DNA of 64,000 bases, from positions 50,277,639 to 50,341,638 of the forward strand of contig CM073595.1 in NCBI GenBank assembly GCA_037074705.1, read 5' to 3'. Positions within the stretch are counted from its first letter, which is position 1. Every line of letters begins with the position of its first letter. The notes beneath the pieces were generated by a model. The model was not told the origin of the DNA and did not search any database. It saw nothing but the letters and a program-made list of their open reading frames with translations. The translations under genes were made by a program, and so were the position numbers. This DNA comes from Zhengitettix transpicula (lineage: Eukaryota > Arthropoda > Insecta > Orthoptera > Tetrigidae). This document shows, one piece after another, positions 28,060-39,300 of the stretch.

Positions 28060-31000
28060 CAATTCACGGATGGTATTTATAGTTTTCCGGTTTTTTTAAC
28101 TTTGTTCGAAAATATACAAATAAATCTATGATTAATATCAAAATTGAGGATGCTAAGTTGACACTTGGTAATAGCTAAAATTATAATTAAAAATTTACAG
28201 TAAGCTGACAAATTTGTAAACTAATTATCCATAAAATATAATTTCTACATCCCTGAAATAGAGTATTTCAGTCTCACTGAGTAGAACATTTTATTTTCTT
28301 CAACTGACAGCTGTGAACTACTTTATTCACTTCAATAAGCATTATTCAAAAAGCTTAATATCATTTTTACTTCACACATATACTTACATTTGACCTTTCC
28401 CCCCCAATCATTTGTCTTATTTCCAAATACTTCTGCAGGTAATTTGATCTCCTCTTTATAAATGAGAACTTTTGGACGTCTGATTTTTGATCCTGCATTT
28501 TATTTTGAATTTATACTTCCATTTTGGAACTAAACCCATTATTCTTCTTATTTCAGCCTTGCTCTCTGTCTCACAAACATTCAATTTTGCTAATATTTCC
28601 CACAATAATTTAATTAACAATTATTTAATGGCCATAGTACACATTTTAACTCCCTTATTCGGATGTATCTGATGAATCTATATATTTCTATGATACAGAA
28701 AACCGCGCCCTTTTCCATAATTATTCTCACTAATGTTAAAAATTTCACGCTTTATTAACCTTCGAAATTACCTGCTGAAAATAATTCTTAAACATATTTA
28801 TTTATCTAGTTGTGAATTAATTCCTCGTTTACTCTACATTTCACTTATTATAACCAATTCTGTTTTGTAAAACAAATTTAATAACTTTATTTACATTATT
28901 ATTTCGTTTATTCTCATTAGCCCAAACATATGCTTCGCCCAGAACTTTTTCCAATTCAAATTACCTTCTTTTCATCCAACTGTTTGTGAAAAGTTTGACT
29001 CTAGATTATTCCATTCAGATTTATAATAAATATTATATACTCTAAAGGTGCAATTACCCAGACTTGAAGAACTAATCCGATTCCTACTTCTGAATTTTGT
29101 TGTACATTTTTTACATTTTTAATCTGTCGTTCAAAAAGTCATGCAAGCAGGATACTCCTTATGGATATTTGTTACATTGACATGATCCCATACGTGCGTC
29201 CTTGGTATCGAATCCAATTTTTGAGATATGTAGCGTGAAATATTAAATATATAAAGAAATATCCGTGAAAGCATACAAAGCCTACATATCTCAAATTTAT
29301 ATTATTAGTGATTGTGAACCGATATTTGAGTTTCGTTTTTGCGGAGCAAGATTGTCAAGAATTAGTATTATAAATCATGAATAGAACAAGCTACGAGGAC
29401 GTTCTTTAATTAATTAATTGAATTATGATTGAAATGAATATTTTTTTTAAAATCGTAAGTATGAAATTCATATGTTGGATTTAGTACTATGGGACAAATG
29501 AAAGGTTGTGTGGGAGGACCGAAACTTATAACTTGCGTGGGTTCTGCAGTTGGTCTCAAAACTGTAATATAATTATTATGAATATTTTATTTTATTGAAA
29601 TAAAATAACATTAAATCACCAAACCATTGGTTCCTTCGTCGTCTCAGAATTAACACTTCATTTTCAACTGTCTATGGAGGACTCCAAAGAATATTATCTC
29701 CTTCTTTCCTTAAAAAAATTATATATATTTATAAAAATTTGCTTCCTATTTAATTGGCTCAAATACGGAAATTGTGTGTCCTTCAGAGGTATGAGTCGTA
29801 GGTTATCTGTGTAATTCTCCGTGCCTTCTGCCTCCTACCAGCCGTTTCTAATTCACTCAAGACCATCAGTTCACAAAGTAACCTGGGTATTATGTCTTCG
29901 TGTGAACAAAGGCGATGTGTTGTAGCAAATCGATTAAACAATTTCGGCCCGTCGACTAAGATCACTTATGCTAATAATTCATCGACAGTCTGTACCATTC
30001 GTTCAAATTAAAAAGCCCACTCCATTCCCGGAGTTGAGGATGGCGCCCATTTACTAAATGGTAAACATAGGCCAAAGTGTCTTAAACAAGGTTTAAATTT
30101 TCACAAACAAGTATATTTTCGTGGTTGTTGTCCAGGTATCAAAGGCGCTGAGCCCACAAAAGATTCAAAGATCAATGGACACTGAACCAAGAAATGCTTC
30201 AAGGTACTTTAATTTCACAGTTTTAAATTCAAACTCTAGTAAGAGAATGTAAAGGTTTTCCATATTAATAAACCAACGACTATCCTCGCGTTTCATGGAG
30301 TTTTATGAAGCAGTTCCGACACATGAAGCGCACAACTGCATCTAATTTTAGTTGAGAATTTTTGGCCGCTTTTGTTGCTGGGCTCTGTAACAAGCACCTG
30401 TTGTACGAGACGGGATATTTCCACTAAAACTCTAATGAGCTTTGTATTTAACCATTCGAAATGATCAGTCTTCTAACTCGTATATTTTAGTATCATAGAA
30501 ATTTTTGCATCGCACCTCTCAGTATGGTTTAGACGCTGATTACATTTTTAAATAAAACAGTAATGTAATTTTTTCTTTTCATCTTACTGCGTCCGTACTT
30601 TCGGAACAGATGAATTAGACCTATGTTCTACAGCAGCCTGCAAGAACAGTAATTCCCATAGTTTAAAAGTTTTCTAAGAGTTAGGACCGTAACAATTCGT
30701 ATCATTTCTATAGTTGAGGCCTGATCGCATATTACCTCTTCCAGTCATTACTGGACCTAATTAAAATCGAATATTTATTTTCCCATATCATCGTACTAAT
30801 TTTGGAATAATGACCGGTAATAAGCCAGTTTCAAACGAAAGTATAAGCTATTTTATATGATTCATTCACTTACATTTAAAGATGTTATAAATGTCAATTT
30901 AATAACATTACCCCTATTTATGTTTCCCATTGACTGAGACGTATAAGTGGAATTTGAAATTTCAGAAAAATGTGTACGTTTAAGATCAGCATTACAGAAA

Positions 31001-32780
31001 AATATATGAGATAGAAAGAGTGACGAAAATATTAATGAATATTCATAATAAAGATTTCTTTGGGGAAACGAGAATTCGTGAAGGTAATTTGGAGAGAAAG
31101 AAGGATGTTGGAGGAAAACTTTTCAAATCAATGTTTTTCTGCGATAGAGGAAGCTAGTCATAAATACGGCATGAAAGTACGAAGTAGGTTCTGTTTATTC
31201 TTGAATTTCTTCGTTTATTACATATACAATAATACTGCATCTGCCCAAATCCCTCTCTTAAAGTTACTGGCATTATACATTTCTCGGCCAAAAAAGTCTT
31301 CTCGTTGCATCTTTATTTATTTTCTGAGCTTATCCATGCAATATTTTGTGGCACCAAGTAAATTTACCAACTTAAATCACGTCAGTGTTACAATATCATT
31401 TACTCACATTTCTGGATCATATTATGTTAATGGAATTTTAAAAAATGAAAATTTCGAAGTCACTATGTAATCTATAAAAGATAAATATTCGGGATAAATA
31501 GATTGTGGATAATGTCTCTTTTCAACTAAATCTCTTTACGGGCTAGAATTAAAGATACATTTAAAAATATGGAAGTGAATCATATCGCTTCAGTCAGGAG
31601 AGTATATTTGTTTGCAGAAAAGATCATATACTTGATTGTAGCAGGAATGCGTATTAGAAATTTGTTTCACTCATTTTATCATAATTAGTCGTAGACCTCT
31701 CTGGAATAGTTGAACGTCTGTATAATAAATACGTATTCAAAATTGTTATTTCGTGCAGTCTATTGTTGACGTTCGCGAAGTGTTGAAAGTGAAGAGTACA
31801 AGTTTTTGGAATCCAGTAAGAACATGAACATGAACATGAACATGAACATGAACATGATTATGACTTCAAAAGTAATACGATACTACAAAATTGAGTATAA
31901 ATAAGTTTAATGTATTCATTTTATTGGTACTTAGATTTAAATGTTGAAGAAATGCGCCTGAATATAGGAAAACATTCAAAAGCATTTCATTGGCTATATT
32001 TAAATATATAAGTCAAATTTAGTGCAAAGGGACACATTTTGTAGTTTACATTGTTAATTAATAATGGGAACTGACGTGTCGCACATTTCCCAATCGATTG
32101 AAACATAATGCATGTGGTTTTTTCTCCATTTATGCAACAATTAAAAAATTATTCCTCAAATTACTGATACTGTGTTGGCATTAAATGCTTACTTCATAGA
32201 TTCATATTGAAATTGCTTTTAAATACATGACATTATTTAGATTAAATGGATATTTTACGTTTCCTTTCTTAACCATATGATTTGTTTGATCGTTTTATTC
32301 ATCTTGTTCTCTTCGGCGTTACCAATATCATAGCACTTGCTACATTTCACATAATTAATTTTCTGATTTATTTACTGAAGCTTCCGTTTACCTATAATTT
32401 CGATCATCCGCAGTACGATTTATTACCTATATATAACGGTACTGTTTCACATTACCGTATTGTGGACAATTTAAGGGAGACACATTTCTTGTGATTTTGT
32501 TCGTCTTAATCCGAACTTTTGGTAGATGAATTTATCCATTCGCTTTAAAAGATTTTCTAAAAGCAACTAAGCGAAGAAGACAATGTCACCAACTAATCTA
32601 AGGATCGGTACACGTTTTCTTTTATTTTGATAACTGTTTAGAATTTTCTTAAGATCATAAAGTAAAATAGATTGGTGAAAATTTTTGTATAAAATACCTT
32701 AAAACATTGCGGAATACGTATTTTTTGTCTTTGTTTTCTTATTCTTTTTCATTTGGTGTTCTTATTGACCTCGATTTAAA
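28060..32780. other. Intergenic DNA, no gene recognised
   Basis: AT-rich with scattered CpG. It includes a (GAACAT)n tract near 31,820-31,855 and an open frame of 136 codons at 31060-31470 that I could not match to any family. Nothing else here supports a gene. Confidence 0.4.
31820..31856. repeat. (GAACAT)n hexanucleotide tandem repeat
   Basis: Six near-perfect units of a six-base motif in a row. Confidence 0.9.
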
Positions 32781-33900
32781 TCACCGTTTCTCGTTTGTTT
32801 ACATATGGTCGTATTTATCTGTCGCCAGAGATATGGTGAATAGATCAGTCAAGATGGCTGGGTTACGAATTTATCGAAGTTGATTTCGTTTGAATTAAAC
32901 TCAAGGATTTTATGTAGCAGCAATGTGTTTCCAATTTTTCTTGAAAATTAATGAAATTTGATGTTTCCTCTCCGTCTTTTTTAATTCACTCCGGATCTGT
33001 AACATAAATTGTTTAGTACAATATTCTGTAACTTGTAACTTAAAATTAATTAATTTTATTTTCTTATATTAAAAAAATGAAAAATTAAATTTGATTTATA
33101 CATGGAAATTAACGCACAAATATCCCTTTATTGTCGGTGCGACCGTGTGAATAAATTTTTGAAAGAAATCGGGACTGTCAGTTTAATTGGTCTGCTGTTA
33201 CCCTTACAATTGAAAATCACATTGTTTAAGTTCGTTGAAACATTTCGTCTGCGCTTGGAGTGAAGTGTAAGCAATTCATTAATATAGTATTGTAGTTTTT
33301 GTATGCTATGTAATACTGTGTGAACTAATGTAAACAAGTTGAGGTTATGTTCAGATAGTAATCAAGTTTGTCTATTACTCATATGATTATAACATGCCAG
33401 TATTTAAATAGTTCTTTCTTTGATAAAATTTCCGTTTTGCCTAATAGTGACTAAAAACGTTATACGTTTAGTCGAGTTAAGTATTTATTATATTTATGAA
33501 ATTTTTAATTATAATTTGTTTCTCTTTTTCTCTTGAAGATTTAATTAAATTTAATTCATAAGGTGCGTAGCATACAGCAGAAACTGTTATCCTTCAGATT
33601 TGTCAATAACCGTAAATATCTGAACTACCACATCTCAATTTTACTAATTACATTAGCCTTTCTATTGGCATCATTCATGTTTAAAAAAGTAATACATATT
33701 ATTCAGGAAGTGTGGCAAATCGAACAGCATTCATTAGTTTTACCTTGTTTTTTTACTGTGTTATAAAATGTGACTTAAAAATGTTCATATACCGATAAAT
33801 GAATCATGTCCAATTGAGAATTGTTTTTAGAATAGATTTATAAGTACACGCTACACACTGGTTTACTGCATTTTAATTTCCCAACTTACAAGATCTACCT
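32780..33900 (+). promoter_or_regulatory. Candidate SLMAP promoter / 5' UTR zone
   Basis: CpG is still frequent to about 33.6 kb (near 19 in 33,001-34,000) and then drops sharply (about 6 in the next kb), as expected just downstream of a start site in a methylated insect gene. A YY1-like TCAAGATGGCTG lies at 32849-32860. SLMAP's first coding exon starts directly after a splice acceptor, so at least one non-coding exon must be upstream; this zone is where I would place it. No TATA box or exon border was identified with certainty. Confidence 0.25.
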
Positions 33901-35751
33901 ACCTAATTACATTCACATTAAAATTAATGCCCTGTATATTAATTTGGATCACAAATCCTAAGGCTTGTTATATTTACTTTGATGTGAGCAGTTTTACTTT
34001 TGTGTGTTTTGTTAAAATGAATTTGATTTCATATAAAATCCCATGATGTGTGGATTATATACATCTGTGGGCCACACGTTTGTGTATTTCTTATAAGCAT
34101 TTCAACTTTATTGAGCATTATTTTTTGGTGAATATATTTTATTTTATGGGTCACCATTTATTCCCTCTTTCTGATTTTATGACAAATAATGTTAGCTCTG
34201 CATAAAGAGTTCTCAGGTACACGGGTGCCAACAGCGATTTTATATATATACACACACAGCAAATACACCAGGAAAATCTTTGACCTTTGATAATTGTAAA
34301 TCTATTTTCAATATTTTCTATATCAGTTCTTTTATTATATTTACTACAAGGATATAGAATAAATGTAACAGTATTGGAAACATGTGCATTTTGAAATAGA
34401 GGTAATGCAGTCTAATTATATAAGATATTTTAAAATTCCAACGTAGTGATACGAAATAAATTGAACTCTTGTAAGACCCTACTTATTTAAAAGTCATTTT
34501 AGTGTTAATTCCATTAAAAAGTTTAAGGTTTCATGTGTAATCAGATAATTTTATTACATTTAATGTCCAAGAATTGTAGATTGAAATCTAAGTTCAATAA
34601 TTTTTGGGGAATATCAGCAATGTCATGTTGTCTTCAGGTTGATTTTAATAAGAAAATGATGCATGTTTCCAGCACATATGAATAAATTTTAAAGGAATTA
34701 GTAGAAGTTGGCAGACAAATAAAAGTGAAATAGATATTTTGATTTTTGTGAGACAATTGATTGGAGGGAAAGTTTCAGTTCAGAAGAAGTGGATTAAAGG
34801 TGTGTTAGGAGACAGACATATTTCTTTTTCGAATAGTAAGATGCACAAGCTATTGGAACCTCACATAATAATTATCATATTTAATTTGAAGTCTGACAAC
34901 AGTTAGTGGAACAAATCCACAGTGTATGATTGCTTTCTGATGGTTCTCCTTAGTATAGACTAGCCCAAGACACAACTATCTCAGCTTTCTGCTCCTGTGT
35001 GATGATGTGTTAGGGATTCTCAACTTATGAAGAAAAAAATGATGAGGTACTACAGGAATGGAGAAAATTTTCAAATATTTTCCACCTGGTTGTAACAGGA
35101 ATCTATTAATGTTAGGATTGTGTTGAGGTAATTTATTGGGTAATAATAACTATGATATATATCAAGAATATTATTGCTCTACTAACCATGTAACTTATTA
35201 CTTTTATCATCCAGATGATTTTATTTTGGAAACAGACAAGAGAATTAACCTTTGGAGCATTGCATTGACATGTTAGACATCAAGGGAATACTAATGAAAA
35301 TCTAGAATATGGTGTACTGTATACCATATTGTATACCATATTGTGTACTGTATAACATTGTTTGCTTTAAATAAATTACCAGATCAAGCATTTAGACAAG
35401 CTTGAATATGATGTAAATAGTTGTGTACAACATAGTTTTAAATAAATTACCAAATCAAGCATTCAGTTCTGTGATAAGTGATTGGAACAAGGTAGACTTT
35501 TTAAGTCATGATAGGTGTTTTGAAACTAAATCCATTATTTACTTATTCAGCTTACCTACTATTTTATTCAGCATTTTTATAATTATAATAATTTCTGTTC
35601 CAAATACTTTTTAATGTTGATATTGTTGTTATAAATAAGTTATATTTGATAAGCTTCTCTCAATATTTGAATTGACTGATGGTTTAATTATATTTTTAAG
35701 AGAAACATTTTAACTGCTGTCTTTTCTCCTCATTAGGTGAAAGTTTCAGTT

Positions 35752-35794
35752 AAACCTGATGAGGATTAGAGGTATATCCACCGAAATATTGTTT
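35752..35794 (+). ncRNA. Hammerhead ribozyme motif upstream of SLMAP exon 1
   Basis: Stem I is AAAC/GTTT (35752-35755 and 35791-35794). Core 1 is CTGATGA (35756-35762). Stem II begins GG and ends CC with a partly mismatched middle. Core 2 is GAA (35783-35785), followed by the self-complementary ATAT as stem III and T as the cleavage-site base. This is the minimal type I layout known from Penelope-like elements. It is next to a large TA/TG microsatellite and would lie in the 5' intron of SLMAP. Confidence 0.6.
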
Positions 35795-35829
35795 TGTAGG
35801 CCCATTCTCCCTTTTCTATCCACACAATA

Positions 35830-35831
<2 letters not shown>

Positions 35832-35902
<71 letters not shown>
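35832..35902. repeat. (TA)n(TG)n compound microsatellite
   Basis: About 24 TA units pass into about 12 TG units. Confidence 0.97.
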
Positions 35903-35903
<1 letters not shown>

Positions 35904-36240
35904 ATACATATAGGAAGGATAGTAAACAGAAGCAGCATCCATAGTTGGTGAGAATTTCTTAAAGTTAGGATGTATTATACTTGCTCTTTAGCTGAGCCAC
36001 CCCAAATTTTCTTTCCTTATTATTTTCCAAATTTATAATAATTTTGTGCTCTTAATTGATATAAAATGCCATGATGCATATCATGTCTTCAAATACAGCA
36101 AAATAATATTTTGAATTTTTTTTTAATGCGAGTAAAGCTCAAGGTTTGAAATTATGTGAGAAGTCTTTGATTAAGTTATTTTGAGTTTTTGAATTATTAT
36201 AGTAAATAACTCAATTCATCACAATTATTTTATTTTACAG

Positions 36241-36372
36241 ATGGTGGTTGTGAGTAACAACTGGACGAAGAATGCGTCCAGTTACCCCAACAATTCAGAT
36301 GTCATAGTGACCCCTTCAAAAATGGCTGCTCGAGCTGTACTCATATGCTGGGCAAACTCTCATCCATTCCAG
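36241..36372 (+). CDS. SLMAP: SLMAP coding exon 1, start codon and first FHA strand
   Basis: ATG is the first triplet after acceptor TTTTACAG, so the 5' UTR must be spliced on. The exon codes for 44 residues ending CWANSHPFQ, matching human CRPNSHPFQ. A second in-frame ATG at 36322 starts [17 protein letters not shown], the same length as the vertebrate N-terminus and in a good start context (A at -3, G at +4). Either start is possible. Confidence 0.9.
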
Positions 36373-39300
36373 GTACAGTAGGGAAGAGTAGTTTTTCTCT
36401 TTAAATTTCAAAGCCGCTGACATAAGCACAGAAAGTTTAATGACTACAGTAAACATTTATTATGAAATTTATCCACAACAATTTAGGAGACATCTAATAA
36501 AAACTCTAGTTTTCTGCTAATTGTGTCTGTTTTACCTGTCAATTACATTTATCATGAAAGAGAATTGTGAATGCTCCTAATACTAAGTGTCACTGCTGCT
36601 ATGTTTATCTTTTCCCTAATAAAATATAAATTAAATTATTTCAATTGAAATATACTAGACATATAATGAATCAGTGATAAAAATTAAAGTTCTTTAGGAG
36701 ATAGGGGAAAAATACTTATCTACATAAATATTGACAGTTTGAGTACACTGCTCATGATTGCAAATATTCTGTTTAGGAAAGGTCTTTGACACTGGACCAA
36801 CCTGTGAAGATTGGGAGATCAGTGGCTAGAGCTAGAGCAGCACCTAACAATGCAATTTTTGACTGTAAGGTCCTTTCACGAAATCATGCTCTGCTTTGGT
36901 TTGAGAATGGAAAGGTATGTATTTAGTTTTGCAAATTACATTGAAAGTAAAAAATTCTTTATCAGGCAAGTTTTAGAAAACAATTGTGACTATATTGTTT
37001 CTGTTGACAAGAAACAATTATTACCCTCATGAATTAAGCTGTAAGGTTAATTGAGTATAATTTGTTTTTCATTGTTAATGTATCCCTTGCATTTTGCTAA
37101 CAATTATATTTGTCCTGGAATGTGTGTTTGATTCAGTATATTTTTATCCTTATGAAATGAGAGAGAAAGATCTAGTTTAATCCTAGTCTCTAGTCTTTAA
37201 TGCTTTGTTCATGCCAAGACCACCATTTAATTTAAGGTTCTTTATTGTGCAGTGTGTAATTTATATCCATTGATAATCACTTGACATCTCTGTCTATAGA
37301 ACAAAAGGTGGCCAATTGATTGACCTGTAATCTGACTTAAATTTTGTCTAGTTATAAATATATTTACCAATAGTCATTTTTATCATAGGTATGTTCCAAA
37401 AATCCCAGTTTCCTTTTTTTTAATATCAATTAACATTTTATTTACAACACTTAAGGAAAAAGTGATGATGTCAAATTAAAAAACACATTTTAAATCTGGA
37501 AAGAAAGACAGTGAAGTTGAATTACCTGAAATCAATAGTTATTTGTCCTGACGAAGGGGGCTCAGGCCATTGAAAATTTGTAATACCCTCTCTCATCATC
37601 CTGACTGGACCAACTATTGATTTCAGGTACATCTACTTCACTTTCTCTCTTTCCTTGTGTGTATATATATATATATATTTATATTTATTGGTATGGAAAG
37701 GATAGAGAGATAGGTTGTGGCTTACCTGAAAGTGAAGTGCGGTGTCGCCATGAGGAACTGAAGGTTGTTCTTCAAATTTTCGGAGGCTCTCAGCCTCCTT
37801 CTTCAGGAAGGAGTGTTACACCATTCCGTTCACCGGATATATATGTATTTATATAAAATGATATTAGTAAGGATATGACATTGTCAAAAATATTTGCAAT
37901 ATTGGTATGGAAAGGAAAGAGAGATAGGATGTGGCTTACCTGAAAGTGAAGTGCGGTGTCACCATAAGGAACTGAAGGTTGTTCTTCAAATTTTCAGAGG
38001 CTCTCAGCCTCCTCCTTCAGGAAGGAGTGTTACATATATATATCTGTGTGTGTGTGTTTCATCTGTCTTGCATTTATCATGAAAGAGAATGGTGAATGCT
38101 CGTAATACTAAGTGTCACTGCAACTAAGTTGATCTTTTCCTTAATAAAATATAATATAAAATTGTTTTAATTGAAACATACTAGACATATAATGAATCAG
38201 TGCTAAAAATTAAAGTTTTTTAGGAGATAGGGGAAAATACTTATCTACATAAATATTGTCTTTAGTCTGCAGGTTGTTCACAGAAATAAATCCCATTTGA
38301 TAAATACTAGGAACATAATTTTCTTTTCACAATATTTTGGTAATTGCTTTTATGTAATATCTTTTATACATCAATGCTGGCATTAGGACCATCACATTTT
38401 ACATTTTTGAGACATATTATGTTTAATTATTGTAATATTGTGCTCAAGTCATTGAATTAGTATATTGAAACATGCTAACTATTTATACAGGGTTGTAATA
38501 CTATGTTTAGTTGACTAAATTCACAATGATAAATGTGCTGATTTTGCATGGGTTTGGTTTCAGTATAATGTTTTAATCTTAGAATCCTGCTTTGTTTACT
38601 TAGCTTCCTTTTTAGATGTAATTTTTTGTCAATATACGTTCCTTCAATGATTTATTTTTTTAATTCTTGGATTAGTATTTGTAATATTGCTAAAGCTTAA
38701 TTTTTTTGTAATGTCACTTTTGACAAATTTAAAATATTATGTAACCTGATCTATTTCTTTCATAAAGCCAATAGTATAACTGTTCTTTTTTCATTTTAGT
38801 TTTACTTGCAAGATACAAAGAGCTCAAATGGAACATTTGTTAATAACCAAAGACTAAGCAAAGGTGCAGAGGAATCACTGCCTAGGGAAATCTATTCTGG
38901 CGACATTGTTCAGTTTGGAGTTGATGTCATGGAAAATGCTAGGCAAGGTAATCATAATCATTTTTTTAAATCTAAATATATTTGTAAATTATTATTTTTC
39001 CATTAAGTATAAAACAAAAGGTTGACTAATTGGCTTTCCTATATTATTTCTAATATTTGGTAGTGTAGTGAGGTTTTCAATAGCCCAAGACATAGATCAA
39101 ATTTGCCGCCCCCTTATGTAGATATTTTAATCCAAAATTTACAGAAATTCTGCCGTCCCTAATAAAGTTGCATTTGGGGTGGGTCACCCCTACTGCCCCT
39201 GCCACTGCTAATATTGAAGTATTATACTTTGAGTGTTGATTTCTGAAAGCAACTAAACATTTGGAAAATAGTTGAAACTACAAAATGTCAAGGTGGTATA

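Larger units (their letters stand above)
33900..36240 (+). other. Probable 5' intron of SLMAP
   Basis: CpG-poor and T-rich like the later introns, ending in the acceptor TTTTACAG at 36233-36240. It holds the hammerhead and microsatellite listed separately and a short direct repeat (TTTAAATAAATTACC at about 35,364 and 35,431). Confidence 0.45.

Noticed and set aside
28671..28710. CTGATGA ... GAAAA on the plus strand
   Set aside because: No stem II or stem I pairing; chance occurrence of the core words.
29783..29965. 60-codon minus-strand frame in CpG-rich intergenic DNA
   Set aside because: Balanced amino-acid content is suggestive, but nothing recognisable extends it on either side.
31060..31470. 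136-codon open frame in intergenic DNA
   Set aside because: The first ~45 residues look protein-like, but I recognise no family and see no splice partners or flanking exons.
37617..38082. Two similar open frames with the same [15 protein letters not shown] peptide
   Set aside because: They arise from tandem copies of the non-coding family A repeat that contains the hammerhead; the shared peptide reflects repeat identity, not a protein family.
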